64,000 nucleotides of DNA from Areca catechu (Eukaryota > Streptophyta > Magnoliopsida > Arecales > Arecaceae), in NCBI GenBank assembly GCA_021397845.1, contig CM038051.1, forward strand, positions 16,340,827 through 16,404,826, written 5' to 3'. Below are positions 23,150 through 34,570 of the stretch, in pieces. Under the pieces are notes generated by a model. The model saw only the letters and a program-made list of their open reading frames with translations, made no database searches and was not told the origin of the DNA. How positions within the stretch are numbered: position 1 is the first letter of the stretch; every line of letters starts with the position of its first letter. The position numbers and the translations under genes are program-made.

Positions 23150-24751
23150 GTGGCTATCCAAATAAGCACACATCTTGCTGAAGGGCAATGTTCTACACAA
23201 CCACCACTTTTTGTTGGCACAAACTATAGCTATTGGAAAGCACGCATAAAAATTTATATTCAAGCTATAGATTTCAAATTTTGGAAAATTATCTTAAGAA
23301 AACCTTCCACTCCCATGATAAATGTTGATGGCATAAATATTCCAAAACCGGAGTTGGATTGGAATGTTTATGAAATACAAATGGGAGAGTTGAATGCAAG
23401 AGCAATGAACCTCTTGTATTGTGCTTTAGATACAAATGAGTTTAACCGGATTTCTACTTGCACCTCCGTAAAAGAAATATGGGATAAACTTAAAATCACT
23501 CATAAAGGCATAACATAAGTTAAAAACTCTATGATCAATATGCTCATGCATGATTATGAAATGTTTAAAATGGAACCTCATGAATCTATTTCTGAAATAT
23601 TTTCGATGTTTACTAACATTACTAATAGCTTGAAAAGTTTTGGTAGAATATGTTCTAATGCAGATATGGTTCAAAAGATTCTTCGATCTTTGTCAAGAAT
23701 TTGGGATCCTAAAGTATCTGCAATTCAAGAGGCAAAGAATCTAAACAATCTATCATTAGAAGAGCTCTCGGATCACTCATCACTCATGAACTCACAATGA
23801 AGCACCGGAGTGAAAAAGAGGAAAAGAAAAAGAAAATAATTGTACTCAAGGCGACTACTAAAGAAAATGAAGAAGAGTTCACAAGTTCATCATTCGAAGA
23901 GGAGCAAGATGAAGATGAATTAGTCCTGGTTATGAAAAAGTTTAGAAAATTTATGGATAAGAGCAGATTCAAAAAAAAAGAAGAAGAATATGGCTAAGGG
24001 GGAGCCATACAAAGAGAAAGAAAAGAAAAAGAAGGCATTGGCAGTCACTTAGAGTGACAGCGAAGATTCAAGTTCAAGTGATAATATAAAGCAATCAAAA
24101 ACTACCAACACATGCTTTACGGTTCTACAAAATGAGATAAATTCTATACCTAACTCAGAATTTACATTTGATGAACTTAATGATGCTTTTATGATTTATT
24201 TTCTGAATATTAAAACTTAGGAACTAAGCATCAAATCTTAAAACAATCATATGATATGCTTCAGAAAGAAAGAAATGATGCTTTGAAAAAATATCATGTT
24301 TTGCAAATTGAATTAAATTCTATTTCTAAAATTGCAAAACTCTTCAAAAAGAAAAGATTGAATATCTTGAAAAGAATAAAGTATTTCATGAAGAAAATCA
24401 AAGGTTGCAAAAAAGAAAATAAGAAACTCAAGCCTTTGGTTGATAAATTGATTTTAAGTTCAGATAAGCTTGAGTTATTATTAAGCAATCAAAGATTTTC
24501 AAGTAGTAGAGCTGAAATTGATTGTAATTTAAATTATAATTTTGTTGAAAGAAAGATTTCGGCTCAAAACAAATTTCAAAAATCTAATGTTGTTTATTTT
24601 TGTTGTAAAAGAGTTGGGCATAAAGCTTATCTTTTTAATTTCAGAAAGAAAAAAGAAAAATGATGTAAAAAAGGTTTGGGCTCCAAAAGGAACCATATGT
24701 ACTAACTCCAATGGATCCAAAAAGATTTGGGTGCCAAAAATATCCACTTAG
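23150..24751 (+). pseudogene. Copia gag (UBN2-type) with degenerate zinc knuckle
   Basis: The frame at 23150-23518 starts 'MAIQISTHLAEG', with 'PPLFVGTNYSYWKARI' near residue 18, the hallmark of copia gag N-termini. It then has 'TSVKEIWDKLKITHKG'. After a stop it continues at 23531 ('MLMHDYEMFKMEPHESISEIF', then 'LSRIWDPKVSAIQEA'). A Lys/Glu-rich coiled stretch (24256-24450) precedes a zinc knuckle reduced to 'FCCKRVGHKAYLFNF' (last Cys lost). The end has 'KKIWVPK', typical of SIRE/Maximus-like gag-pol junctions. Several stops; inactive. Confidence 0.85.
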
Positions 24752-25806
24752 CTATTTTACAGGTTTGTCTTGCGGCCCATCATAAGAAAAAGAAGATTAC
24801 AATGATAAAGTAGCTGTGCAAGGCATGAAGTAGGGTGGAAGAGCAAGTCTTCATCCTAAAGTTAGGGCAAGTGGACTAATGGTTTGTAGAAATAATAGTA
24901 AATGAAAGATTATTCATATTGGTATAATTTACTCAAACCCTTCCTTACTTTTTGATATATGTAATGCTAGTCATTTACTTGAAGCAATTTGCTATGTTAT
25001 TATATGTGATGCTTCAAGATGAGTTAAATGTCAACTATGCAAAAGTTACTAGTATTCTTGATTATGTGAAATTTATTGAACTTTGACTTGAAACATTTTG
25101 AATGTTTGAGGTATGATTGATATTCAAGTCTTGTGGCAATGAACCATGAAATCAAGAGTTCTAGCTTACTTTAGCATAGATAATTTGAGATGTGCTAGCA
25201 TACTTAATGTTTTAAATTGATCATGAGTATCGATTGATTTTGATGATTTTTATAAACTCATGACTTTAATTCTTCTATTGATATTTATTTATTTTTATTG
25301 ATACCATGTTTAACATTACTCTCTTACATGAATGCTTAGAATGAATGTGAAAGAGAGAGGAGTGTATGTGTTAGATAAAAAAATTAATTAAAAATCTTGA
25401 TACCCCCAATAATTAGTATTTGTAACAATTGATAGCATAAAGAAAGGGGGAAAAAAAAAAGAAATTATTGACAAGAATATGAAGGAAATAAAAAGAAGGT
25501 GAAATTATCTCAAAACATCATAATATTCTTGTGGTATTATAAAATTATTGATTAGTATCCCCTTAAAAAATGGTTAAGAATACTTTTTGTTGATATCAAA
25601 AAGGGGGAGAGATATAAGGTGTCATGAAAAAGAACATTTGAAAAGAGAGAAGTTTTATTTTTGAAATATATTGATAAATTAAGGAGGATCTTATTGCTTA
25701 TATGATACTTGTTAATTTGCTTGAAATAAAACCTTTTATAGAGTTAATTTTGTGCTAAAATTTTTTTTCATGCCCAATATTTTGTTATCATAAAAAAGGG
25801 AGAGAT
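24752..25806 (+). other. Non-coding interior of the copia element; polypurine tract at its end
   Basis: No pol domains are readable in this kilobase, where protease and integrase should start. It has AT-rich filler, a purine-rich 'aaagggggaaaaaaaaaag' block at 25442 and 'aaaaagggggagagat' at 25599. The polypurine tract 'aaaaaagggagagat' ends at 25806, immediately before the 3' LTR. Confidence 0.7.
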
Positions 25807-27169
25807 TGTTGACCCTAGGATTGATTTTAATGATTATAAAATATTGATGCATGATTATGTTACTAATTATCCTTGTAAAGATTGTTTTTTAGAGTATCAT
25901 AAGTTTAGAAGATGTTTGAAATAGTTTGGAAGAAATTTGAAGTGGTTTGGAAGCATTTGAAGAAGTTCAGCTCAAGCTGACTTATGGATCAAGAGCTGAC
26001 TCTTTCAGAATGGCAGAACTGTAATTATTCAATCAAAATGACTCCAGAATGGCAGAACTATAATTATTCAATCAAAATGACTCAGAATTGCAAAACTGTA
26101 ATTATTCCGAAAGTTAGAGTCGACTCAAGCTTGAAGAGCCAACTCGTCCAGAACTTTTATTTAGATTGTTTGAGACTTCGAGCTGAATCAAGCTTGAAGA
26201 GCCGACTTGTCCAAAACTTTTATTTGAGTTGTCTGAGATTTCGAGCCGACTCTTAGACCTCGAGTCGACTCGAGTGACGGGTTCTGGCACCCCAATGGCT
26301 AGTTGCAGAATTTGTTTTTCTTCATTCCAACTGTTCCAACGGTCATATTTCGATTTTCAAGGCACTCCAACGGTCAAAACAACATGGGAACACTTCCAAA
26401 ACATATATATGATGGATCAAATTCAAAAGAAAAGAAGAGAGGGAGGAATGAATTAGTTTTGGAGTTAGAGAAGAAAAAGTGAGCTTCAAAGAAATATTAT
26501 TTTAGGGAATCAAGTGAGCTTTATTTTCCACACTCAAGAGGGATTCAAGATCAATCTACTACAACTCTTGAGGCATCTCTTGAAGAAGAGGAAGAGCTTT
26601 GAAAAGCATATCTTGAAGTCTTAGAGCTACACCAATACGAGCTAAAGTGGCAACCATCTATTCTTTGGGAGTTTGTATTTTATGTTGCATTGTTTACTTG
26701 TTTTACTTTTGTTTGGGTTTTTGGTTAGCCCATTGCAAAACCAAGTTGGGTTCTTGGTGACCCCGGTATAAAACCAAGAGTGGGTTTTTGGTGAGCCCGT
26801 GTAAAACCAAGTTTGGGTTCTTGGTGATCTAGGTATAAAACCAAGAGTGGGTTTCTTTGGTGAACCCGATATAAAAAATAAAGGGAGTTGGGTTTGGATT
26901 GTGATACTGGTAAAACAATCTAACTGTATTCTAGGAAGAATATAGTGAAAATCTCAAGTGGTCCTTAGGTAGTGAACGTAGGAGCTGGGTTGCTCCGAAC
27001 CACTATAAATTGTGGTGTTTGTGATTGTTTTGTTTGAGCTCATTTATTTGCTTCCATATTTAATTCTTTAAATACTTCACTCACCACACTAAAATTTCAA
27101 AGTGCACATACTTGCTAAAATTTTTATAATCCCAATTCACCCCCCTCTTAGGAAGCCACCTGGGCAACA
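25807..27169 (+). repeat. 3' LTR of the gag-only copia element
   Basis: It begins TGTTGACCC and ends GGGCAACA, aligning over its whole length with the 5' LTR apart from small indels and one missing internal repeat copy. Confidence 0.92.
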
Positions 27170-27959
27170 CCTATCCTGATTGAAAGGATTGAATTAGCTC
27201 AAAAGGAGGATCTAGAACTATAGAGGATTAGGGAGATAGTAGAGTTTGGTGCCCAGTCTGAATTTTCTATATATGTGGATGACACCTTGAAGTTTGGTAG
27301 TAGATTGTGTATTCCCAAGCTTTCAGAATTAAAGAATGAGATTCTGGAAGAGGCGCATGGCTCGGAGTATACGATGCATCCGGGTAGTACAAAGATATAT
27401 CGAGATCTAAGAAAAAACTTTTGATGGCCTAGTATGAAAAATGACATATCGCCGTATGTGGCTCAATGCCTGGTGTGTCAACAGGTAAAAGCCAAGCATC
27501 AAAGACTCATTGGACCATTGCAATCCCTCATGATCCCTCAGTAAAAATGGGAACACAGTACTATGGACTTTGTAATGGGCTTGCCCAAAACTCCCAAATG
27601 TAATAATGCAGTGTGGGTGATTATGAACTGACTAACAAAATCAGCTCATTTCTTACCCTTATGGATCGATCTCTCATTGAAAAGATTAGCAGGCTTATAC
27701 ATAGAACATATTATGAGATTGCATAGAATTTCGGCTACCATAGTATCAGATGGGATAGCAGATTTGTTTCACAATTTTGGAAGAGCCTTCATAAAGTAGT
27801 GGGAACTAATTAAGTTTCGGTACAGCATTTTATCTCCAAACTAATGGATAATCAGAGCGAACCATCCAAATTTTGAAAGATATGCTAAGAGCTTGTGTCA
27901 TAGACTTGGATGGTGCTTGGGACAGTCATTTATCATTTATAGAATTTGTCTATAATAAT
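27170..27959 (+). pseudogene. Chromovirus integrase, first part
   Basis: It resumes the chromovirus frame with 'ILIERIELAQKEDLELQ' (27173 on). The HHCC zinc-binding region is seen as 'EAHGSEYTMHPGSTKIYRDL' and 'CLVCQQVKAKHQ' (27467-27505). The catalytic core starts 'STMDFVMGLPK' (27556), with 'LTKSAHFLPL' and 'IVSDGIADLF' (27740-27770) holding the two catalytic Asp positions. Stops and frameshifts are frequent. It is cut by the Tat element at 27960 after 'FIEFVYNN'. Confidence 0.9.
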
Positions 27960-28861
27960 TAATACAGCGGAAGGCTGACGTGTGACCCCTATCAGATGCA
28001 ATGTCAGAAAAGCTGCCATAGTGGACACTCCATCTCGGATTCCTTTGCCGAGCTAAGCTTTCCTGATCCGTCGAAGCCAAGCTCCGTCCTCTGAGCGACC
28101 CCCTTCACCAGAGCGAGCCCCTTCGAGGTTGAGCCATCTGGGCAGGGGTCGCGTGCCGATCTCCTCCACCGGATCGAGCCCCTCCGAGGTCGGGCCCCCT
28201 ATGCCGGAGTCGAGGTCGGCACTCCTCCGCCAGGTTGAGCCCCTTCGAGGTCGAGCTCTCTGAGCAGGAGTCAAGCACTCCTCCACAAGTCCAAGCTTCT
28301 CCGAAGTCGAGGTTAGGCCCCCTCCAGGCCAGAGCATATCAGAAGAGACGTCCCATTCGCAGAATGGAACGCCGCTGCACACGCTTGACAGCATAGGGGA
28401 GATCCAGAGGTAGGCGTTCAACGATCGCCCAGACTTAAAAGAACATTCGACATGCTCGGGAAAGAGGTAACAAACAAAAAACAACAACACAACAACCAAC
28501 ACAACAGCAACATGAGCAAAACAGGAAAAGGATCCAAGCAAAAGGGGAAGGGGAAGGAGGCCACACAGGAGGACCCATCTGCCTCGACCATCACCTTTCC
28601 CGGCACACCTGCACCCCACTCTCACTCTACTCATATCATTTCCACTCCTCCTAGCATGGAGTCCATCATGAGGGGCTCGACCAGGAGGATCTATTTTCTG
28701 GATTGTCATTGAGTTGAGCATCGGAGTGCCCCCATCGAAATCCCCAGCCCGGGTCACTAATCCCTGTTCTGCAGGTCCTAAAGTGCAGGCCAACCCGGAG
28801 AGGACGAGGGATGATCCGACATCGACAGCAGCAATGGGCCACGACGATCTTGGCGGTAACA
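27960..28861 (+). repeat. 5' LTR of the Tat element (902 bp, internally deleted)
   Basis: It matches the 3' LTR except for missing segments near 28075 and, after 'ccctccaggcc' (28335), about 280 bp relative to the 3' copy. It has ~61-bp repeats around 'gagccccttcgaggtcgagc' (28108, 28167, 28228) and ends 'ggcggtaaca'. Confidence 0.9.
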
Positions 28862-28864
28862 GAT

Positions 28865-28884
28865 TGGTGCGCCAGGTAGGGGGC
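28865..28884 (+). promoter_or_regulatory. Primer-binding site of the Tat element
   Basis: 'tggtgcgccaggtaggggg' directly after the 5' LTR end. This position and form match Tat-type elements; I cannot name the tRNA with certainty. Confidence 0.65.
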
Positions 28885-28949
28885 GGACGGTGGAGTTGGC
28901 ATACTCTGATCCTGCCCAAGCTCCCTGCAAGCGGTCCACCGGGAGGATG

Positions 28950-30540
28950 GTGACAACACGAGCGAGAGAAGTCTCCACCAGCCATGCGGGAGACCCCCTT
29001 TCAAGGGGACCTACACGGTCTAGGAGAGGAGCTCCCCGCTCCCGCTCAGCCACCTCTGACGGACGTCCAGCTGGCCGCACTCGTCCAACAGATACAAATC
29101 CTCACTACGGCAGTGCACCAGCTCCAGCACCAGCAACAGTTCTTGGCCACCCACCAATAATCAGGGACCCCCGCGGCCCACGCTGCAGCACCCCGCGACA
29201 GCCTGCGATCTTTCCAAGGGAGACCTTCGCAGCCACAGGTCACCACTGACCAACGGGGCAGTCATTTGACTCCGACGAAGAGACAACGGGCCGGGTCTCC
29301 CGACAGGGAGAGCCAGTCCCCTACCCTCGAATGATTGACATCCAAACCCCATCGAGGTCAGAGAGGCAAGTCCCCCCTTCATGAGCACCATGCACCCATG
29401 TCACCTTCTGCATCTCTTTCCGCAGAAGGTTCTATCGACGAAGCCATCAGGCGCGCAGCCGAGAAATGCCTGGAGGAGCACAAGCGCAAGCTGGCAGAGT
29501 TATCCCATCGATTTGCGAACATGCAGGGCTCTGCTGATGAGCCAACGGGCTATGATACCCGTCCCCCCTTCTCCCGAGAGATCCAAGAGGAACCAATTCC
29601 CATCCGATTCTGGATGCCGCAGGTGGATCCCTACGATGGGACCACCGACCCCCTGGACCACCTGGAAAGTTACAAGGCCCTCATGAGGGTCCAGGGGGCC
29701 ACCGATGCCTTTCTTTGCATTGCCCTCCCGGCAACCCTCGAGAAGGCGGCTCGAGTCTAGTTCACCCGTCTCGAGCCCGAAAGCATTGGCTCTTTCGCTC
29801 AGCTGGAGCGAAAGTTTGTGGCCCACTTTGATGCCTGTCGAAAAGTGCCGCCAGAGACAGATAGCTTCTTCTCCATCTGGCAACAGGACCGCGAGCCACT
29901 GCGAGACTACGTAGCTCGCTTCAAAGTTGCTACTTTGGAGATTTACAATCTTGAGGAGCCAGTTGCTATGCTGGCTCTGAAGCGAGGGCTCAGGACTTCC
30001 TGCCTGACCTACTCACTCGACAAGAAACCCTCCTAGAGCTACTCCGAGCTCAGAAGTATGTCCATGCCGAGGAGGCGGACCACATGAGGAGGGAGCTAGA
30101 CGGGAAGCCCTTGAAGAAATTGGCTCCCGTCAAGATGTCCGGGATGCGGAAGCCAGGTCCTCCACCTCTGAACTTCCGCCAGGGGTCGAGATCGAGGTGT
30201 GCTCCAGTCCTAGGAGAGACACCTACTCCCCTGATCGCCCGAGGATGAAAATCCTAATGGAGATCAAAGGTGAGCCCTACCTGAAGCGCCTGCCTCCGAT
30301 GAGGCCATCCTTTAACCGTGACAAGATGAAGTACTGTCGTTACCACCGCGACCACGGCCATGACACTGAGGAATGCCGCAACCTCAAGAAGGAGATCGAG
30401 AAACTCATCAAGAGAGGCTACCTCAGGAGGTACGTAGGGGGCAGACCTCAAGCAGAACCTCAGGCGCTCGTCGCTCTCCCACCAGTTCCTACAATGGATA
30501 ACCGCCCAACCGAGAAGCCGGTGGGGATGATGAGTTAGGG
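28950..30540 (+). pseudogene. Tat gag (capsid and nucleocapsid), broken
   Basis: The N-terminal part is Gln/His-rich ('ALVQQIQIL', 29085-29110). The capsid domain runs from 'VDPYDGTTDPLDHLESYK' (29623) through 'FTRLEPESIGSFAQLERKF' (29761; a stop replaces Trp just before it) to 'DYVARFKVATLEI' (29908) and 'RGLRTSCLTYSL'. The nucleocapsid knuckle is 'CRYHRDHGHDTEEC' (30337-30378) followed by 'LKKEIEKLIKRGYL', the usual Tat gag end. Two frame changes and several stops. It forms the particle and binds RNA in intact relatives. Confidence 0.9.
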
Positions 30541-30589
30541 AGCCGAGCACGCATCCAAGAAGGCCCGGGGGGCAAGGCAATCTAAAAAT

Positions 30590-31060
30590 GTACTCCCCTT
30601 TATGAGGGAAGGGAAAGGTTGGGAGAAAAATATAAATAACGATGCCGTGGTCATCGAGATGACAATCGCGAAGTATCCTATAAAATGCATCATGGTTGAT
30701 AGTGGAAGCTCAATAGATATGCTTTTTTATGATTCCTTCTTCAGAATGAATTTGTCTACTGCATAGCTCAGGCCTGTGCATGTACCCCTTGTCGGCTTCA
30801 CAGGGAACTCTGTGGGAGTTGAGAAAGAAATTACTCTTCCGGTCACCGCTGGGACCCCACCTCGATAGAGCACTGTCATGATAACCATCACAATAGTTAG
30901 ACTCCCCTCTGCCTATAATGTGATCCTCGACCGACCCGGACTCAATCTGCTCAATGTCGTCGTCTCCACGAAGCGATTGCTAGTGCAGTTCCCAACTCCT
31001 TACGGAGTTGGCAAAATGAGAGTTGCACCTCAACCCGTCTAGCACTGTTTCCAAACATCC
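30590..31060 (+). pseudogene. Tat aspartic protease
   Basis: The active site reads 'VDSGSSIDMLFY' (30691-30726), with DSG in place of DTG, as is common in Tat elements. The downstream 'YNVILDRPGLN' (30915-30947) corresponds to the 'ILGRPWL' flap-end signature, with Gly changed to Asp. Stops at 'STA*LRP' (30763) and before 'STVMI'. Confidence 0.85.
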
Positions 31061-31244
31061 CGGGTACCAAAGTACCCGAGGAACATCCCAGGATGGACGA
31101 GCTTAACCAAAGGATGCAGGACCCTAGGGGCGGCCTGGCCGAGCGCCTGCTATCTTTTTCCCTCATAACCGATTAGGAGAAGATGGTGCAGATTGGGGCC
31201 AAGCTGCAAGAAAGGAAAGAGCCCACCTACTGGAGTTCCTACGG

Positions 31245-32640
31245 GTGAACGCAGATGTGTTCACCTGGACGGTGGCCGACATGCCAGGTATTCCCTTTGA
31301 CATCATCGCTCACAAGCTGAGCGGTGACCCAAAGTACAGGCCAGTTCGGCAGAAGAAGAGGAGTTTCGCCCCTGAGAGGCAGGCGGTAATCAACGAGGAA
31401 GTCGACAAACTCCTCGCCATCGACTTCGTCTGGGAGGTGCAATACCCAAGCTGGCTAGCGAATTTGGTGATGATGAAGAAGAGCAACGGCAAGTGGAGGA
31501 TTTGTGTTGACTATACCGACCTAAACAAGGCATGCCCGAAGGATAGTTTCCCCATCCCAAAGATCGACCAGCTCGTGGACGCCACCTCGGGTCATCGACT
31601 TCTCTCCTTTATGGACGCATTCTCCGGATACAATCAGATCCGGATGCACCCAGAGGATGAGAAGCACACTGCCTTTGTTATCGACCGAGGGACTTACTGC
31701 TACAAGATGATACCCTTCAGTCTGAAGAATGCTGGGGCCACGTATCAGCGTCTGGTCTATAAAGTCTTCAAAGATCATATTGGCCGGAACATGCAGGTGT
31801 ACATGGATGATATGCTTGTCATGAGCAAGCCAAGTTCGGACCATGTCCCCGACCTCATCGAAGCCTTCAATAATCTCCGGAAGCACCAAATGAAGCTGAA
31901 CCCAAGCAAAGTGCACCTTCGGAGTGGCGGTAGAAAAGTTTCTGGGCTTCATGGTCACTCAGAGGGGCATTGAAGCAAACCCGAAGAAGGTCCAGGCGAT
32001 CGTCGACATGGAGCACCCGACATCCAAGAAGCAAGTCCAGTGCCTGACGGGACGTATTGCAGCCCTGAGCCGGTTCATTTCGAGGTCGGTCGATCGCTGT
32101 CTTCCCTTCTTCAAAGCATTATGCAAGATGCATTACTTCACCTAGACGGAGAAGTGCAAGGCAGCATTTGAAGAGCTGAAGGGTTCTTGGCCACTCCCCT
32201 GCTGCTCTCTAGGCCAAAGGAAGGAGAGGAGCTGTTGCTCTATCTGGCGCTCACACCCGGGGCCATCAGCTCGGTCCTCGTCCGCGTGGACAAGGACGGA
32301 TCTCAAAAGCCGGTATACTATACCAGTAGAATCCTCTGCGATGCGGAGATCGGGTATACTCGCTCCGAAAAACTTATTTTTGCTCAATAATATTTGCTAA
32401 GCGCCTCAGGCCCTACTTCCAAGCGCATCCCATCATGGTGGTGACGGACCAACCGTTGAGAACCATACTCAGCCACCCTGAAACATCCAGGCATTTGGCC
32501 AAGTGGTCACTAACGCTGAGCGAGTTCGATATCGTGTATCGGCCGAGGTCATCATAGAAGGTCCAAGTCCTGGCCGACTTCCTAGTCGAGTGCACAGGAC
32601 TTGTCGAGGAGCCGAGGCAGACTCCCGAGGAGCATCAAAT
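31245..32640 (+). pseudogene. Tat reverse transcriptase and first RNase H
   Basis: The 242-aa frame starts within 'NADVFTWTVADMPGI' and covers RT motifs: 'RICVDYTDLNKACPKDSFPI' (about 31498), 'SFMDAFSGYNQIRMH' (31608) and the catalytic 'VYMDDMLVMS' (31798-31827). A frameshift near 31920 moves to 'VEKFLGFMVTQRGIEANP' (31927). The first RNase H ('LYLALTPGAISSVLVR', 'KPVYYTSRIL') follows after another frameshift at about 32185, then breaks again near 32390. The catalytic Asp pair is intact, but the polyprotein cannot be translated through. Confidence 0.9.
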
Positions 32641-32650
32641 CGAGCCCGGC

Positions 32651-33142
32651 ATGGAAGAGGGACCGTGCATCCTCCACGTGGACGGCGCATCCAATTCTGG
32701 TGGAAGCGGAGCAGGGCTCATTCTCACCAACAGTGATGGGATAGTGGCGGAATGTGCCCTCCGCTTCAGATTCGCTGCGACAAATAACCATGCGGAGTAC
32801 GAAGTGCTCCTCGCAAGCCTGAAGGTCTCACGCGAGCTAGGCGTCCAGAGCCTGAAGTTCTTCACCGACTCCCAACTGGTGGCCAGACAAGTTTTCGGAG
32901 AGTATGAAGCTAGAGATCCCCAGATGATGAAGTACTTGGAACAAGTCCGCTCATGCACGACAAGCTTCCGATGCTTCAATATCTTTCATATCCCCCGGGA
33001 GGAGAATGCACGCGCGGATGCACTGTCAAGACTCGCAATCTTACCAGACTCATCGCTGGGGCGTATATATATCGAGTACCTTGAAAATCTGAAATACAAA
33101 GCTCCCGTGGAGATACAGCAAGTCATCCCGGAGACGAGCTGA
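32651..33142 (+). pseudogene. Tat second (archaeal-type) RNase H, uninterrupted domain
   Basis: An open 163-residue stretch shows all expected motifs: 'LHVDGASNSGGSGAGLIL' (catalytic Asp near residue 10), 'NNHAEYEVLLASL' (catalytic Glu), 'FFTDSQLVARQ' (Asp) and 'ENARADALSRLA' (last Asp). This extra RNase H, of the type shared with archaeal enzymes, is diagnostic of Tat and related lineages. It ends at a TGA where related elements have Trp ('SWMD'), immediately followed in the same frame by integrase. Confidence 0.92.
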
Positions 33143-34380
33143 ATGGATAGGTACATCAGGTATATTATTGATGGCGCTTTGCCTGAGGACCGCGCGAAGG
33201 CCGGCCTCATCATAAAGAAAGCCTCCTGGTTTGTCCTGATGGAAGGACAACTCTACCGTCGGTCCTACTCATACCCACTCTTGAAGTGCCTGAGACCCGC
33301 AGAGATAGCCTTCGTTCTCCAGGAGATACACGAAGGCCTGTACGGGAACCATGTCGGAGGAAGGATATTGGCGTACAAAGCTCTCCGCCAGGGATACTTT
33401 TGGAAGACCATGAGGGAGGACACCGCCAACTTCGTGAAGAGATGTGATAAATGCCAGCACCATGCTCACATCCAGTGTCAGCCGGCAGCGCCGATCTCAC
33501 AACTCTCCGCCCCCTAGTCCTTTGCCTAATGAGGAATGGACATCTTGGGGCTGTTTCTCCCTGCACCGGGGCAACGAAGGTTTTTGCTGGTGGCCATCGA
33601 CTGCTTCACCAAATGGGTGGAGGTGGAGCCGCTGGCACGGATCACGGAAGCCAAGGTCTGCCAATTCTTCTGAAAGTCGATAATATGCTGCTTCGGAACT
33701 TCCCCGCTGCATCATCACCGACAACGGATGGCAGTTTGACAACCGGGAGTTCGAAGGCTTCTGTGTCGAACACGATATCTAACACCGCTTCACCTCTGTC
33801 GCTCATTCCCAAACCAACAGAGAGGCCGAAGTGACCAATCGAACCATCCTCCAAGGATTTAGGATCGGACTGGATCAGGCCAAGGGCAGGTGGGCGGAAG
33901 AACTTTCAAATGTTCTCTGGGCCTACCACACAACACCCAGGACAGCGACCGACGAGACACCCTTCAACCTCATCTTCGGCACCGAGGCTATGGTCCTAGT
34001 TGAGCTCGGCCTGCCCACGTTGTGGGTACAGTAATATGATGAAGCACAGAACTCGATGCATCTTCTGCTCAACTTGGACCTCCTCGAAGAGACCAGAGAC
34101 AAAGCTTGACTCGGGATGGTAGTATACCGGCAACGAGTTGCATGATATTACAACGCTCGAGTAAGATCCAAGGTCTTTCGAACTGGCAACCTGGTGCTCT
34201 GTCGAGCTGAAGCATCTCAACCATGAGAGAGCGGGAAGCTCTCGCCAAATTGAGAAGGTCCTTATAAGGTGGTCGAAGATCTCCCGCATGGAGCCTACTA
34301 CCTCACAGACATGGGCGGGGCCAGATTCCCGCGAACATGGAATGCCTGCAACCTGAGAAAGTATTATCAGTAAAGTAAGG
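33143..34380 (+). pseudogene. Tat integrase
   Basis: It opens 'MDRYIRYIIDGALPED' in frame with the preceding RNase H. The HHCC zinc site is intact ('EIHEGLYGNH', then 'CDKCQHHAH', 33325-33470). A stop follows 'QLSAP'. The catalytic core is visible after a frame change as 'GMDILGLFLPAPG' and 'VAIDCFTKWVEVEPLA' (33535-33640). The third catalytic region is shifted again (33750-33900), and 'FNLIFGTEAMVLVE' (33962 on) is the core end. C-terminal scraps extend to about 34380. No chromodomain, as expected for Tat. Confidence 0.88.
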
Positions 34381-34570
34381 CTCATCCTTTAACTTAATAA
34401 AGGTCCTCTCTTGCACAGATCACTTTCCACCTTGCAGGAATATCGCTACCCGGCCCAAGGTCCGACATGCCAAAACTCGGAGGCCAACTCTCCGACGTCA
34501 AAATGCGGGGCCCGGTTCTCTGGCACCAATGGCGTAAGGTCCTTCCTCATCGATAATTAAGGTTCCCCTT

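Larger units (their letters stand above)
21727..27169 (+). mobile_element. Gag-only Ty1/copia element (TR-GAG type), 5.44 kb
   Basis: Two LTRs (21727-23102 and 25807-27169) both begin TGTTGA and end GGGCAACA. A primer-binding site follows the 5' LTR and a polypurine tract precedes the 3' LTR. Flanks are CCTAC (21722-21726) and CCTAT (27170-27174), one mismatch. Removing the element gives 'QPILIERIELAQ' in the chromovirus frame. The interior encodes only a UBN2-type gag; protease, integrase, RT and RNase H are absent, so it depends on a partner element for movement. Confidence 0.92.

Noticed and set aside
28053..28985. 310-codon minus-strand frame
   Set aside because: It spans the Tat 5' LTR and PBS region in antisense, has no domain, and exists because the GC-rich LTR is poor in stops.
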